A DNA stretch of 21,190 nt from Porphyromonadaceae bacterium UBA7332 (lineage in GTDB: Bacteria > Bacteroidota > Bacteroidia > Bacteroidales > UBA7332): positions 33,148 through 54,337 of the forward strand of contig DKPO01000004.1 of assembly GCA_002471225.1 (NCBI GenBank). The letters run 5' to 3'. Shown here one piece after another: positions 1-6,766 of this stretch; position 1 is the stretch's first letter; the number at the start of each line of letters is the position of its first letter. A program made the translations under genes and the position numbers. The notes under the pieces were generated by a model. That model worked only from the letters and a program-made list of their open reading frames with translations, had not been told where the DNA came from and ran no database searches.

Positions 1-15
1 CTCCCCTTTTATCGT

Positions 16-321
16 TTATTTTTCTTCTTCTTTATATTCTTCGAAATCTACATATTCACCATCTGTCTGATCGAATATCTTTTTCTTATGACCATGATTG
101 CCTCTACCTTCATGATCTTCAAACTGATTTTGAGATTGTTTATTCGTATTTTCTGAGGACTGCTGCTGACCAAAAGGATTTCGATTTCCATAAAATGCTT
201 TTTTATTCCGCATCGATGGAAAAAAAATCGACAATACGCCTCTTAACAGCGAAAAGCCTACAAATAATATAACAATGAATATTATCAGCAAAAATATTAA
301 TATAGGAGCCAATATTGACAT
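16..321 (-). CDS. DUF4834 family small membrane protein
   Basis: Small protein of about 101 residues. One hydrophobic segment at residues 3-30 (ILAPILIFLLIIFIVILF) is followed by a polar, Gln/Asn-rich linker and a C-terminal motif, KKIFDQTDGEYVDFEEY, which I recognise as the Bacteroidetes DUF4834 signature. This predicts a single-pass inner-membrane protein with a cytoplasmic acidic tail; the function is unknown. The frame is open three codons further to a TTG at 330, but the ATG at 321 is the better start. A TAnnTTTG-like sequence (TAAATTTG on the minus strand, 328-335) lies just before this ATG and would overlap the longer form. It lies 66 bp downstream of pssA in the same direction, a pairing common in Bacteroidales, so a role close to membrane or phospholipid biology is possible but only inferred. 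Confidence 0.75.
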   Translation of the reverse strand: MSILAPILIFLLIIFIVILFVGFSLLRGVLSIFFPSMRNKKAFYGNRNPFGQQQSSENTNKQSQNQFEDHEGRGNHGHKKKIFDQTDGEYVDFEEYKEEEK

Positions 322-387
322 AAAATACAAATTTAATAGGTTAAGGTAGTATCACCATTTGTCTACTTAAGATACAAAGAGTATGCC

Positions 388-1074
388 TTACTCTTTTGGC
401 GCTGTCAAAGCTGACAAAAATACATAGAATATCATTCCTAATGCCACACCAAAATATCCCCAAATCAAAATCAACACTAAAAATATAGCAAGAAAACTAT
501 ATAAGATTTTATTTTTAGCTACTGATAATGATTTTAATTTCAATGAAAACATCGGTATTTCAGAGATCAACAAATATGAAAATACCGGTATTAATACAAC
601 AATAACCCATTCCGGAAGTTCAAACGGCATAGATCCTGTTGTATAAGCATTAATCAGAGTTATCCAGAACAAAGCATTCGCCGGTGTCGGAAGCCCGATA
701 AAGGAGGTAGTCTGACGTTCATCAATATTAAATTTAGCTAATCTCAATGCCGAAAAGACTGCTAAAAGAAATGCTACATATTTAATCCATTCCGGAAAGT
801 TTGCAAACGTACTCAGAACAGAATATAACATAATTGCAGGTGCAAAACCAAAACTGATACAATCTGCCAAAGAGTCCATTTCTTTCCCCATAGGAGAATA
901 AGCCTTCAATAATCTTGCAGCAAATCCATCAAAGAAATCAAAAATTGCTGCCGCAAAAATCCAATACATTGCAATTTTATAGTCACCATTAAAACTGGCA
1001 ACTGCAGACATACAACCACTAAATAGATTTAAACAAGTAATTGCATTTGGTATATGTTTCGTAATTGCATTCAT
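388..1074 (-). CDS. pssA: CDP-diacylglycerol--serine O-phosphatidyltransferase
   Basis: Integral membrane enzyme of 228 residues that joins serine to CDP-diacylglycerol to give phosphatidylserine, the precursor of phosphatidylethanolamine. The complete CDP-alcohol phosphotransferase motif is present: D46, D49, G50, A53, R54, eight residues, G63, D67, D71 (DFFDGFAAR then GKEMDSLAD). Several hydrophobic helices follow, ending with a strong pair at residues about 150-225. The length fits the bacterial type II PssA family. Psd, the next enzyme of the pathway, is encoded just upstream, but a terminator-like stem-loop (1101-1146) separates them, so pssA may depend on read-through or on its own promoter, which I could not identify. 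It is a useful canonical reference for the atypical relative at 6767-7705. Confidence 0.93.
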   Translation of the reverse strand: MNAITKHIPNAITCLNLFSGCMSAVASFNGDYKIAMYWIFAAAIFDFFDGFAARLLKAYSPMGKEMDSLADCISFGFAPAIMLYSVLSTFANFPEWIKYVAFLLAVFSALRLAKFNIDERQTTSFIGLPTPANALFWITLINAYTTGSMPFELPEWVIVVLIPVFSYLLISEIPMFSLKLKSLSVAKNKILYSFLAIFLVLILIWGYFGVALGMIFYVFLSALTAPKE

Positions 1075-1100
1075 AAAGTATAGAATTGATAATGTGTAAA

Positions 1101-1146
1101 ATCAAAAACGAGTTATAACAGGAGGTTTCCTCACCATTATAACTCG
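1101..1146 (-). terminator. Stem-loop terminator or attenuator between psd and pssA
   Basis: A perfect 10-bp inverted repeat, CGAGTTATAA (1109-1118) with TTATAACTCG (1137-1146), encloses a smaller GAGG/CCTC hairpin. Read on the minus strand it is followed by TTTTTGAT, as in a Rho-independent terminator. It lies between psd (ends 1159) and pssA (starts 1074), which points to termination or attenuation inside the phosphatidylethanolamine gene pair. Confidence 0.75.
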
Positions 1147-1158
1147 CCATATATTTTT

Positions 1159-1824
1159 TTATGGTTTCAGTTTTGCTATAACTGTTTGGTTTCCGGTAAC
1201 CACTTGATCCATTTCGACGCAGACTTCAGTACCAATAGGAAGATAAACGTCTACTCGGGAGCCAAATTTGATAAATCCCATATGTTCGTCAATATGACAT
1301 TCTTCACCCGGTTCGGCATACGTTACGATTCTGCGGGCCATAGCACCGGCAATTTGACGAGCCATAATTTCCTGTCCATCCGGAGTTGTCATCACAACCA
1401 TTGATCGTTCATTTTCTGTACTTGCTTTTGGCAAGTAAGCAGCCATGAAGCGCCCGTTATTATGAGCGACATGTTTTACTGTTCCGTTTACAGGAAACCA
1501 GTTAGCATGCACATTAAAGACATTCATGAAAATAGAAATCATCAAACGTTTATCGTGAAAATATTCATTTTCCATTACTTCTTCGATAACCACTATCTTT
1601 CCATCTGCAGGAGCGACAACTGTATTATGCATTTCTCCCGAAAAGTGTCTTCTCGGACATCTGAAGAAGTTTAGCATAATCAGGTACAAGACTGTAGATA
1701 CAAATAAAACAGGATAAAGTGCCCACTCTACTTTAAAATAATAAAGCAATGCATTAATCCCTCCTAAAAGTAAAAAAGACACGATAAGGATCTCTCTCCC
1801 TTCGTGATGTATCTTCATTTTCAT
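1159..1824 (-). CDS. psd: Phosphatidylserine decarboxylase, short PSD-A type
   Basis: Membrane-associated pyruvoyl enzyme of 221 residues that converts phosphatidylserine to phosphatidylethanolamine. The N-terminus has two hydrophobic stretches (about residues 10-30 and 33-53), followed by the conserved VVAPADGKIV segment, an FMNVFNVHANWFPVNG segment and the C-terminal processing site IKFGSRVDV. There the chain self-cleaves between Gly188 and Ser189, and Ser189 becomes the pyruvoyl group. The short length and the GS processing site match the PSD-A subfamily common in Bacteroidetes, unlike the longer enterobacterial enzyme. A clear -7 promoter element lies 23-30 bp upstream (1847-1854), so the gene probably starts its own transcript. 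The start is the first of two nearby ATG codons (MKMKI). Confidence 0.92.
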   Translation of the reverse strand: MKMKIHHEGREILIVSFLLLGGINALLYYFKVEWALYPVLFVSTVLYLIMLNFFRCPRRHFSGEMHNTVVAPADGKIVVIEEVMENEYFHDKRLMISIFMNVFNVHANWFPVNGTVKHVAHNNGRFMAAYLPKASTENERSMVVMTTPDGQEIMARQIAGAMARRIVTYAEPGEECHIDEHMGFIKFGSRVDVYLPIGTEVCVEMDQVVTGNQTVIAKLKP

Positions 1825-1846
1825 TTTTTATATCGTAATTTTAATT

Positions 1847-1854
1847 CAAATCTA
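1847..1854 (-). promoter_or_regulatory. Bacteroidetes -7 promoter element upstream of psd
   Basis: The minus strand reads TAGATTTG, an exact match to TAnnTTTG. A TTTG (forward CAAA, 1871-1874) lies upstream at slightly short spacing and may serve as the -33 element. The predicted transcript start is near 1840, just before the psd ATG at 1824. Confidence 0.55.
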
Positions 1855-1882
1855 AATTGAACGTCTTTTGCAAAAATAGAAA

Positions 1883-2347
1883 TTAATTCTGTGCTTTTAA
1901 TAGGAATTCCCCGATTATTCGGGCAGCATCCTTCACATATTCAACACAAGGACGTTTTTTATAATAATTTTCAGTCCGCTCCTCCGGAGTCGGCTCTTGT
2001 TTGTGAACCTTCAAGTTTAGAAGCTCCCTACATATAATTGAACCATTCTTACGCGAAAAAGTTTCAGCTAATTCCTGAACAGTAGCATAATTTGTCTTTT
2101 TTATATCTTTATCCGTTCCATTCAATACCGGATATTTAAGACTGACCAACAAGAACATACCACTTACAGCACCGCAAACTTCACGTAATCTACCCATTCC
2201 TCCACCTAATGAAGTTGGAATTGCTTTTGCCAATTCCGGGTTTATTTCAAAAATATCTGCATAAGCCATAAAAACAGCTTGAGAGCAATTATAACCTTCT
2301 TTAAAAAAGGACTCTGCTTTCTCTACTCTTTCATCAATTTCAATCAT
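1883..2347 (-). CDS. C_GCAxxG_C_C family protein
   Basis: Protein of 154 residues with four spaced cysteines: C21 (in NCSQAV), C58 (in VCGAVSG), C106 (in IICREL) and C134 (in RPCVEYV). This is the signature of the C_GCAxxG_C_C family, thought to bind a metal or carry out a redox reaction; no substrate is established. No signal peptide or membrane helix is visible, so it is probably cytoplasmic. The start lies 12 bp after the DUF4293 stop, so the two genes are probably co-transcribed. The downstream psd has its own promoter, so a functional tie to phospholipid synthesis should not be assumed. Confidence 0.85.
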   Translation of the reverse strand: MIEIDERVEKAESFFKEGYNCSQAVFMAYADIFEINPELAKAIPTSLGGGMGRLREVCGAVSGMFLLVSLKYPVLNGTDKDIKKTNYATVQELAETFSRKNGSIICRELLNLKVHKQEPTPEERTENYYKKRPCVEYVKDAARIIGEFLLKAQN

Positions 2348-2359
2348 AGTGTCTGTTAT

Positions 2360-2818
2360 TTAACGCAAACGATCCAATGAACGGATCAATGCTTCATCAG
2401 CACCAATTGCGCGAATAGCAAGCCAATCAAGAACAATTCCGATCAAAGGGAAAACAAGCGGTAGTTTGAAAAAAACTTCAGCTGTGAAATTCTCTTTGAT
2501 TACGTAAGTATAGGCAGCATATGCAGCATAAAATCCTAATGCCAACAATATATTAAACAAACAGATTCTGATTTGAAGAATTCTTTTCTTATATAGGAAA
2601 ATTGTTAGTGCTGAAAGAATACTGATAGCAGCTAGTATGGCAAACAATGCAAATGTACCATAAACAAGCTCTTGTGGATTTGTTGTTGTAAACAATCCGA
2701 AAGAATCAAGTTGAAAAAGTGTTTCTCCTGATTTGAACGAACTTAAAGTCACAAAATTCATTATAGCAGCCAATACAGTGACCACAATTAGATATAAAGT
2801 CTGAATACGTTGAATCAT
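2360..2818 (-). CDS. DUF4293 family membrane protein
   Basis: Protein of 152 residues with four predicted membrane helices (about 3-22, 55-75, 82-104 and 117-137), beginning MIQRIQTLYLI, typical of the Bacteroidetes DUF4293 family. The function is unknown. The C-terminus is short and basic (IRSLDRLR). It sits after a strong terminator (2847-2895) that follows the omega-like gene and 12 bp before the C_GCAxxG_C_C gene, so these two probably form a small transcription unit. No clear TAnnTTTG element is visible in the short upstream gap. Confidence 0.82.
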   Translation of the reverse strand: MIQRIQTLYLIVVTVLAAIMNFVTLSSFKSGETLFQLDSFGLFTTTNPQELVYGTFALFAILAAISILSALTIFLYKKRILQIRICLFNILLALGFYAAYAAYTYVIKENFTAEVFFKLPLVFPLIGIVLDWLAIRAIGADEALIRSLDRLR

Positions 2819-2846
2819 TTCCGTTAATTATTATCTATGCTGTAAT

Positions 2847-2895
2847 AAAAAATAAAGAGGTTATTGATCCGGTAATAAGGAAACCAATAACCTCT
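2847..2895 (-). terminator. Rho-independent terminator after the omega-like gene
   Basis: A perfect 11-bp inverted repeat, AGAGGTTATTG (2856-2866) with CAATAACCTCT (2885-2895), has an 18-nt loop. The minus-strand reading is followed by a TTTATTTTTT tract. It lies between the omega-like gene and DUF4293 and should end the bamD transcript. Confidence 0.85.
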
Positions 2896-2921
2896 CTAAA
2901 TTATTTTATTAAAAAGAGGAA

Positions 2922-3248
2922 TTACAATTTCTCTTTCGTTGGATTTTTGTAATATACTCTTCCTTCTAAGAATTCCTGAGTTGCAATTAACACCGGTTTC
3001 GGCAACTTCTCATAGTAACGAGAAATTTCAATTTGCTCTCTATTCTCAAATACTTCTTCAAGATTATCATTGTTCGTTGCAAACTCTTGAAGTTTCTTTT
3101 CCAAATCTTTTTTCATCTCTACTGAGATTTGATTTGCACGCTTAGCAATGATGCGTACTGTTTCGTACACGTTACCTGTTTCTTCCGCCATTCTTGTCAA
3201 ATCGCGTGTAACTGTGTTGTTTGGAGCTTTCGTTTTTCTGTAGTCCAT
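2922..3248 (-). CDS. Omega/Rpb6-like RNA polymerase subunit
   Basis: Protein of 108 residues. The segment GNVYETVRIIAKRANQIS (about residues 25-42) resembles the conserved omega/Rpb6 core (normally a basic AKRA-R-QI helix), followed by a charged helix and a C-terminal region around KPVLIATQEFLEGRVYY that fits the Bacteroidetes version. In the family, omega helps assemble and stabilise RNA polymerase beta prime. It follows bamD by 40 bp and is followed by a strong terminator, so bamD and this gene probably form a two-gene operon. The family assignment is good; the exact subunit role in this organism is inferred. Confidence 0.82.
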   Translation of the reverse strand: MDYRKTKAPNNTVTRDLTRMAEETGNVYETVRIIAKRANQISVEMKKDLEKKLQEFATNNDNLEEVFENREQIEISRYYEKLPKPVLIATQEFLEGRVYYKNPTKEKL

Positions 3249-3288
3249 AATATAATAGTACTATTTGTTACAAATGAAATTTCTTTGA

Positions 3289-4119
3289 TTATTCCTCGTT
3301 ATCTTCTTCCGAATCAGGCTTAATCATTTTCGAAGCTTTCTTAAACATTGAAGTCGCATCTTTAATATGCTTCCCGTCTGGATATTCGTTTTTATAGTTA
3401 TAGTATTCATCAACCACATCTCTCAAACGATCTGCTTTTACCGCTTCTTTACTATTTGTTGCTTCCGAGTATTTTGATTTCAACACAAGGAAATAGAAAT
3501 CTTCACGCAATTTCGAATATGGAAATTCTTTAATTGCATTCTGAGCTGTAATAACTGCCGAACGGAAGTTATTGTCACCCATATAATCTCCTAAATCATA
3601 ATATAGACGTGCGTTAAGCAATTCCTTATAAGCCAGCTTCTCTTGCAAGTCAATTAGCATTTTCTCAACTTCTTCTTTCTTATCACTTTGCGGGAAATAT
3701 TCCAGAAACAATTGAAGCTCATTCATTGCTTTGTATGTCTGGCTTTGATCCAGCTTAGCTTCCGGCGAGTCAAAGAAATATCCCTGACCGGCATAGAATC
3801 TGGCTAATTCTGTATATTCTCCTTTAGGATAAGTCGTATAATAAGTTGTAAAATACTGACCTGATGATAAATAATCTTTACTTAAAAACAAACTTCTCGC
3901 TAATAAATACAACGACTCTTCAGCATTCCCCGTACCTTTATATAAAGGCACTAGTTCTTCAAGCAAAGTTGAAGCTTTTGAATACTTCTTTTGATCGAAA
4001 TATTTTTTCGCATATTCATACTTAAGCTCATAATCTGAGCTTTTTAATAACTTGTTATATTCTCCACATGATGACAGAGAAATGATTAACAATAGTATAT
4101 AAGATAGTTTTCTTTTCAT
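3289..4119 (-). CDS. bamD: Outer membrane assembly lipoprotein BamD
   Basis: Lipoprotein of 276 residues needed for inserting beta-barrel proteins into the outer membrane as part of the BAM complex. The N-terminus has a basic start, a hydrophobic core and a lipobox, LSSC, with Cys18 as the lipidation site. Helical TPR-like repeats follow, for example ELKYEYAKKYFDQKKYSKA, SLYLLARSLFLSKDYLSSGQYF and AMNELQLFLEYFPQS, as expected of the BamD/YfiO family. The C-terminus is acidic (PDSEEDNEE). The gene is first in its transcription unit, with a clear -7 element at 4140-4147. It is divergent from the DUF1573 gene across 257 bp. Confidence 0.93.
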   Translation of the reverse strand: MKRKLSYILLLIISLSSCGEYNKLLKSSDYELKYEYAKKYFDQKKYSKASTLLEELVPLYKGTGNAEESLYLLARSLFLSKDYLSSGQYFTTYYTTYPKGEYTELARFYAGQGYFFDSPEAKLDQSQTYKAMNELQLFLEYFPQSDKKEEVEKMLIDLQEKLAYKELLNARLYYDLGDYMGDNNFRSAVITAQNAIKEFPYSKLREDFYFLVLKSKYSEATNSKEAVKADRLRDVVDEYYNYKNEYPDGKHIKDATSMFKKASKMIKPDSEEDNEE

Positions 4120-4139
4120 GTAAAGGCTATTTTAGCGTG

Positions 4140-4147
4140 CAAATATA
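4140..4147 (-). promoter_or_regulatory. Bacteroidetes -7 promoter element upstream of bamD
   Basis: The minus strand reads TATATTTG, an exact match to TAnnTTTG, 20 bp upstream of the bamD ATG. No convincing TTTG lies at the -33 distance. The predicted transcript start is near 4133. Confidence 0.6.
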
Positions 4148-4289
4148 CATAATTACTACGGGAATATAAATCATATCCACAAAAAAAGAATAGGATTTAT
4201 GATAAAAAAAATATTCTATGGAAAAAACTTTGCCTCTCTTCAAAGTTTACTTTAAAGCCTCTTTCCTTTTTTGAATTAAAAAGTTTATG

Positions 4290-4297
4290 TACGTTTG
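4290..4297 (+). promoter_or_regulatory. Bacteroidetes -7 promoter element upstream of the DUF1573/lipid cassette
   Basis: TACGTTTG matches TAnnTTTG exactly. A TTTG at 4270-4273 is a possible -33 element, with spacing a few bases shorter than usual. It lies 79 bp before the DUF1573 start and would head the run of plus-strand genes ending at 9556. The predicted leader of about 70 nt shows no obvious riboswitch fold by eye. Confidence 0.6.
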
Positions 4298-4376
4298 CAT
4301 TCGATTAATCCGTATTAACAGATATTTCTTATTCATTTTAAGAATTTAATAATATCAGATATCATAACAAGAACCC

Positions 4377-5468
4377 ATGGGCGCAATAAAATTTAATATA
4401 TTGACTGTCTGCTTTTTATTACTTACTGCATATACTTATGCTCAAAATAAAGCAGTCATGGAATTTGATCGGAATGAACATGATTTCGGACAAATAATTG
4501 AACGAGATGGAAATGTTTCTACAATATTCAAATTTCAGAATAAAGGAAATTCGCCACTTGTCATAAATCAGGTAATTGCATCTTGCGGATGTACAACACC
4601 TGAATATCCTAAAAATCCTATAGCTCCGGGAAAATCAGGTGAGATTAAAGTCACTTATAATCCTTTAGGACGCCCGGGCTACTTTTCAAAAAGCATTATT
4701 GTATTAAATAATGGAGACCCGAGCAGAATAGAACTAAAGATCAAAGGAAATACAAAATCCGAACCGTTAGATTTGTCTGTAAGATTCCCTATCAACATGG
4801 GAAAATTACGCGTTAACAAACGTGCGATTGATTTCGGGTCTGTTAATGCTGCTGCCAACGGCATACAACGGATAGATGTTCTGAATACATCAGATAAACC
4901 TATCGTCCTGAAATTTAAAGGCCTTCCGGCACATATTTCTGCTATATCCGAACATGATACTATAAAAGTTAACGAAATAGGAAGTGTCTATGTAACATAT
5001 AAAGCGCACCGGATCAAAGATTGGGGTAAAAGAGAGGATAGCTTCTATATCCTTTATAACAATGAAGATCGGATAACTCCGGACCGTAAAATAAATATTA
5101 CTGCAGATATTAAGGAGGACTTTTCGAAATTGACTCCGCTACAAATTGAAAATGCTCCTAGAATAGAGGTATTCTCACAAAATATTAATTTTGGAGATGT
5201 TTCTAAAGGTTCTGTAAAAACAGATAGCCTGACAATTAAAAATAATGGAAAAAGTGTATTACATATTCGTCGGATAATATCAACTAATCCGGCTTTTAAA
5301 GTTGAAACTCCGAAAATGAGTTTAACACCGGGAAATGAAATGAACATTCAGATTTCTTTTGACACGCGACAAACCAAAAGAAATACAACCGGTAAAATTA
5401 TTCTTATTACAAATACACCTACAAATCCGGAGTACACAGTAAATGTTTCCGGCAATTTGGCTCAATAA
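4377..5468 (+). CDS. DUF1573 domain secreted protein with three Ig-like repeats
   Basis: Protein of 363 residues with a signal peptide (hydrophobic residues about 7-21, cleavage near TYAQ). Three related beta-sandwich segments follow, each opening with a variant of F(D/N)FG-V/I: EHDFGQIIERDGNVSTIFKFQNKG (about 33), AIDFGSVNAAANG (about 151) and NINFGDVSKGSVKTDSLTIKNNG (about 272). The first carries the SCGCTTPEYPKNPIAPG stretch characteristic of DUF1573, an abundant Bacteroidetes family of unknown role with an ASPM/SPD-2/Hydin-like immunoglobulin fold. It is probably periplasmic or surface-attached; no lipobox is visible. It is 33 bp upstream of the cytidylyltransferase and shares the apparent promoter, so it may be transcribed with the lipid cassette, although a working link is not shown. 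Confidence 0.85.
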   Translation: MGAIKFNILTVCFLLLTAYTYAQNKAVMEFDRNEHDFGQIIERDGNVSTIFKFQNKGNSPLVINQVIASCGCTTPEYPKNPIAPGKSGEIKVTYNPLGRPGYFSKSIIVLNNGDPSRIELKIKGNTKSEPLDLSVRFPINMGKLRVNKRAIDFGSVNAAANGIQRIDVLNTSDKPIVLKFKGLPAHISAISEHDTIKVNEIGSVYVTYKAHRIKDWGKREDSFYILYNNEDRITPDRKINITADIKEDFSKLTPLQIENAPRIEVFSQNINFGDVSKGSVKTDSLTIKNNGKSVLHIRRIISTNPAFKVETPKMSLTPGNEMNIQISFDTRQTKRNTTGKIILITNTPTNPEYTVNVSGNLAQ

Positions 5469-5501
5469 TTTAGTACAGTTTAAAATCAAAACGAAATAGC
5501 T

Positions 5502-5969
5502 ATGTTCAAAGATAAAACTATCGTATATACCTCAGGAACTTTTGACATGTTCCATTATAATCATCTTAGAATGATTAACTATGCACGTAGTATTGCTGAT
5601 ATCCTTATCGTAGGCGTAAGCACTGACGAACTTGTAATGTCATATAAACCAAAACCGATTATCCCATTTAATGAGCGTCTTCAAATTATTGAAGCCCTGA
5701 AAACTCCGGATATCGTTATCCCTCAACATACACTGGATCATTCTGAAATTGTAAAAAAACTGAACATTGATGCATTTGTTGTAGGTGATGACTGGTTCGG
5801 CAAATATGACTATCTTAAAGATATGGGGGTTCAGGTATTTTACTTCCCTTATGGAACCGGTGTGTCTTCAACTTCTTTAAAGAAGACAATACACGACAGC
5901 TATGAAACTCAACTTCATCAGCAACAACAACAAAAGCCTAAAAAAATTCAGAAAGAAGGAGACGAATAA
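5502..5969 (+). CDS. TagD-like cytidylyltransferase (adenylyl/cytidylyltransferase family)
   Basis: Cytoplasmic nucleotidyltransferase of 155 residues expected to activate a phospho-alcohol with CTP to give a CDP-alcohol. The layout follows glycerol-3-phosphate cytidylyltransferase (TagD): GTFDMFHYNHLRMINYA (residues 12-28), then GVSTDE, then VVGDDWFGKYDYL close to TagD's GDDWEGKFDFL, and a GTGVSSTSLKK segment in place of RTEGIST. The usual HxGH nucleotide-binding motif reads H18-Y-N-H21, with Asn for Gly. The C-terminus is a polar tail with five Gln in a row, probably disordered. The substrate is not determined: glycerol-3-phosphate is one option, another polyol or amino-alcohol phosphate is equally possible. 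It is followed 23 bp later by a dehydrogenase and then by a CDP-alcohol phosphotransferase, which supports a CDP-alcohol product. Confidence 0.85.
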   Translation: MFKDKTIVYTSGTFDMFHYNHLRMINYARSIADILIVGVSTDELVMSYKPKPIIPFNERLQIIEALKTPDIVIPQHTLDHSEIVKKLNIDAFVVGDDWFGKYDYLKDMGVQVFYFPYGTGVSSTSLKKTIHDSYETQLHQQQQQKPKKIQKEGDE

Positions 5970-5992
5970 TAGATCTTTATAACCGGAAAAAA

Positions 5993-6721
5993 ATGAATAA
6001 ATTAGCTCTTATAACCGGGGGAACAAAGGGTATAGGAAAAGCTGTAGCTTTCAGACTAGCCTCTGAAGGATATGATTTGTTATTGACTTATTCGTCAGAT
6101 AATATCGCCGCACAAAAATGCAGTGATGAGATACAATCTGCACATAAGAACAAAGTCCACCTTTTACAGGCAGATGCGACAGATCTATCTTCTATCTATA
6201 TCATTACCGAGTTTCTCAACGAAAATCAATTTAAGCTGGATACACTTATCCTTAATGCAGGACTAACAAACCGATCGTCATTCGAAGAAATGAAAATCGA
6301 AGACTGGAAAACTGTATTTGATGCGAATATCCATTTTCCGGTTTTCTTGATTCAATCTCTTTTACATCATCTAAAATCCGGCGCTTCAATCGTTTTCACC
6401 GGATCGCTAATGGGGATTTTCCCTCATTCGGTTTCTTTAGTCTATGGTGTAACCAAATCATCAGTACATGCTTTAGTCAAGAATCTTGTAAAATTTCTAA
6501 AGCCTTATCATGTACGGGTTAATGGTGTTGCACCCGGATTTGTCGATACCGAATGGCAGAAAACAAAACCAGCTGAAATCAGAAAAAATATCGAAAATAA
6601 ACTCGCAGAAGAACGCTTCTGTACTCCCGAAGAATTAACTGATGCATATATGCTATTAATTAATAATACATATATGAATGGAGAGATTTTGATTATCGAC
6701 GGGGGATATTCTTATAAGTAA
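5993..6721 (+). CDS. Short-chain dehydrogenase/reductase (classical SDR)
   Basis: Soluble NAD(P)-dependent oxidoreductase of 242 residues. It has the cofactor motif TGGTKGIG (residues 8-15), NAG (about 88-90), the catalytic Ser in FTGSLMG (about 137) and the YGVTK active site (about 151-155), with a PGFVDTEW loop and the C-terminal IIDGGYSYK typical of the FabG-like group. The best family match is 3-oxoacyl-ACP reductase-like, but SDR substrate choice cannot be read from these motifs. Its place between a cytidylyltransferase and a CDP-alcohol phosphotransferase suggests that it makes or modifies the alcohol head group, for example by reducing a keto-phosphate; this is inference. The stop codon lies in a stem-loop followed by a T-run (6716-6744). 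Confidence 0.88.
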   Translation: MNKLALITGGTKGIGKAVAFRLASEGYDLLLTYSSDNIAAQKCSDEIQSAHKNKVHLLQADATDLSSIYIITEFLNENQFKLDTLILNAGLTNRSSFEEMKIEDWKTVFDANIHFPVFLIQSLLHHLKSGASIVFTGSLMGIFPHSVSLVYGVTKSSVHALVKNLVKFLKPYHVRVNGVAPGFVDTEWQKTKPAEIRKNIENKLAEERFCTPEELTDAYMLLINNTYMNGEILIIDGGYSYK

Positions 6722-6744
6722 AAGTCTTTGGCTTTTACTTTTTT
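6716..6744 (+). terminator. Weak intrinsic terminator or attenuator inside the lipid cassette
   Basis: AAGTAAAAG (6716-6724) pairs perfectly with CTTTTACTT (6732-6740) over a 7-nt loop, and the T-run continues to 6744. The stem is AT-rich, so partial termination is more likely than a full stop. It covers the SDR stop codon and any upstream start of the next gene. Confidence 0.6.
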
Positions 6745-6766
6745 AATGTTTAAATTATTATTTGGA

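Noticed and set aside
1186..1674. Two plus-strand open frames across psd
   Set aside because: They lie antisense to a clear Psd with all its motifs, and their translations show no recognisable family or signal sequence.
3263..3275. ATTTGT-T-ACAAAT inverted repeat before the omega-like gene
   Set aside because: Short and AT-rich, easily found by chance in this composition; no second copy or neighbouring signal.
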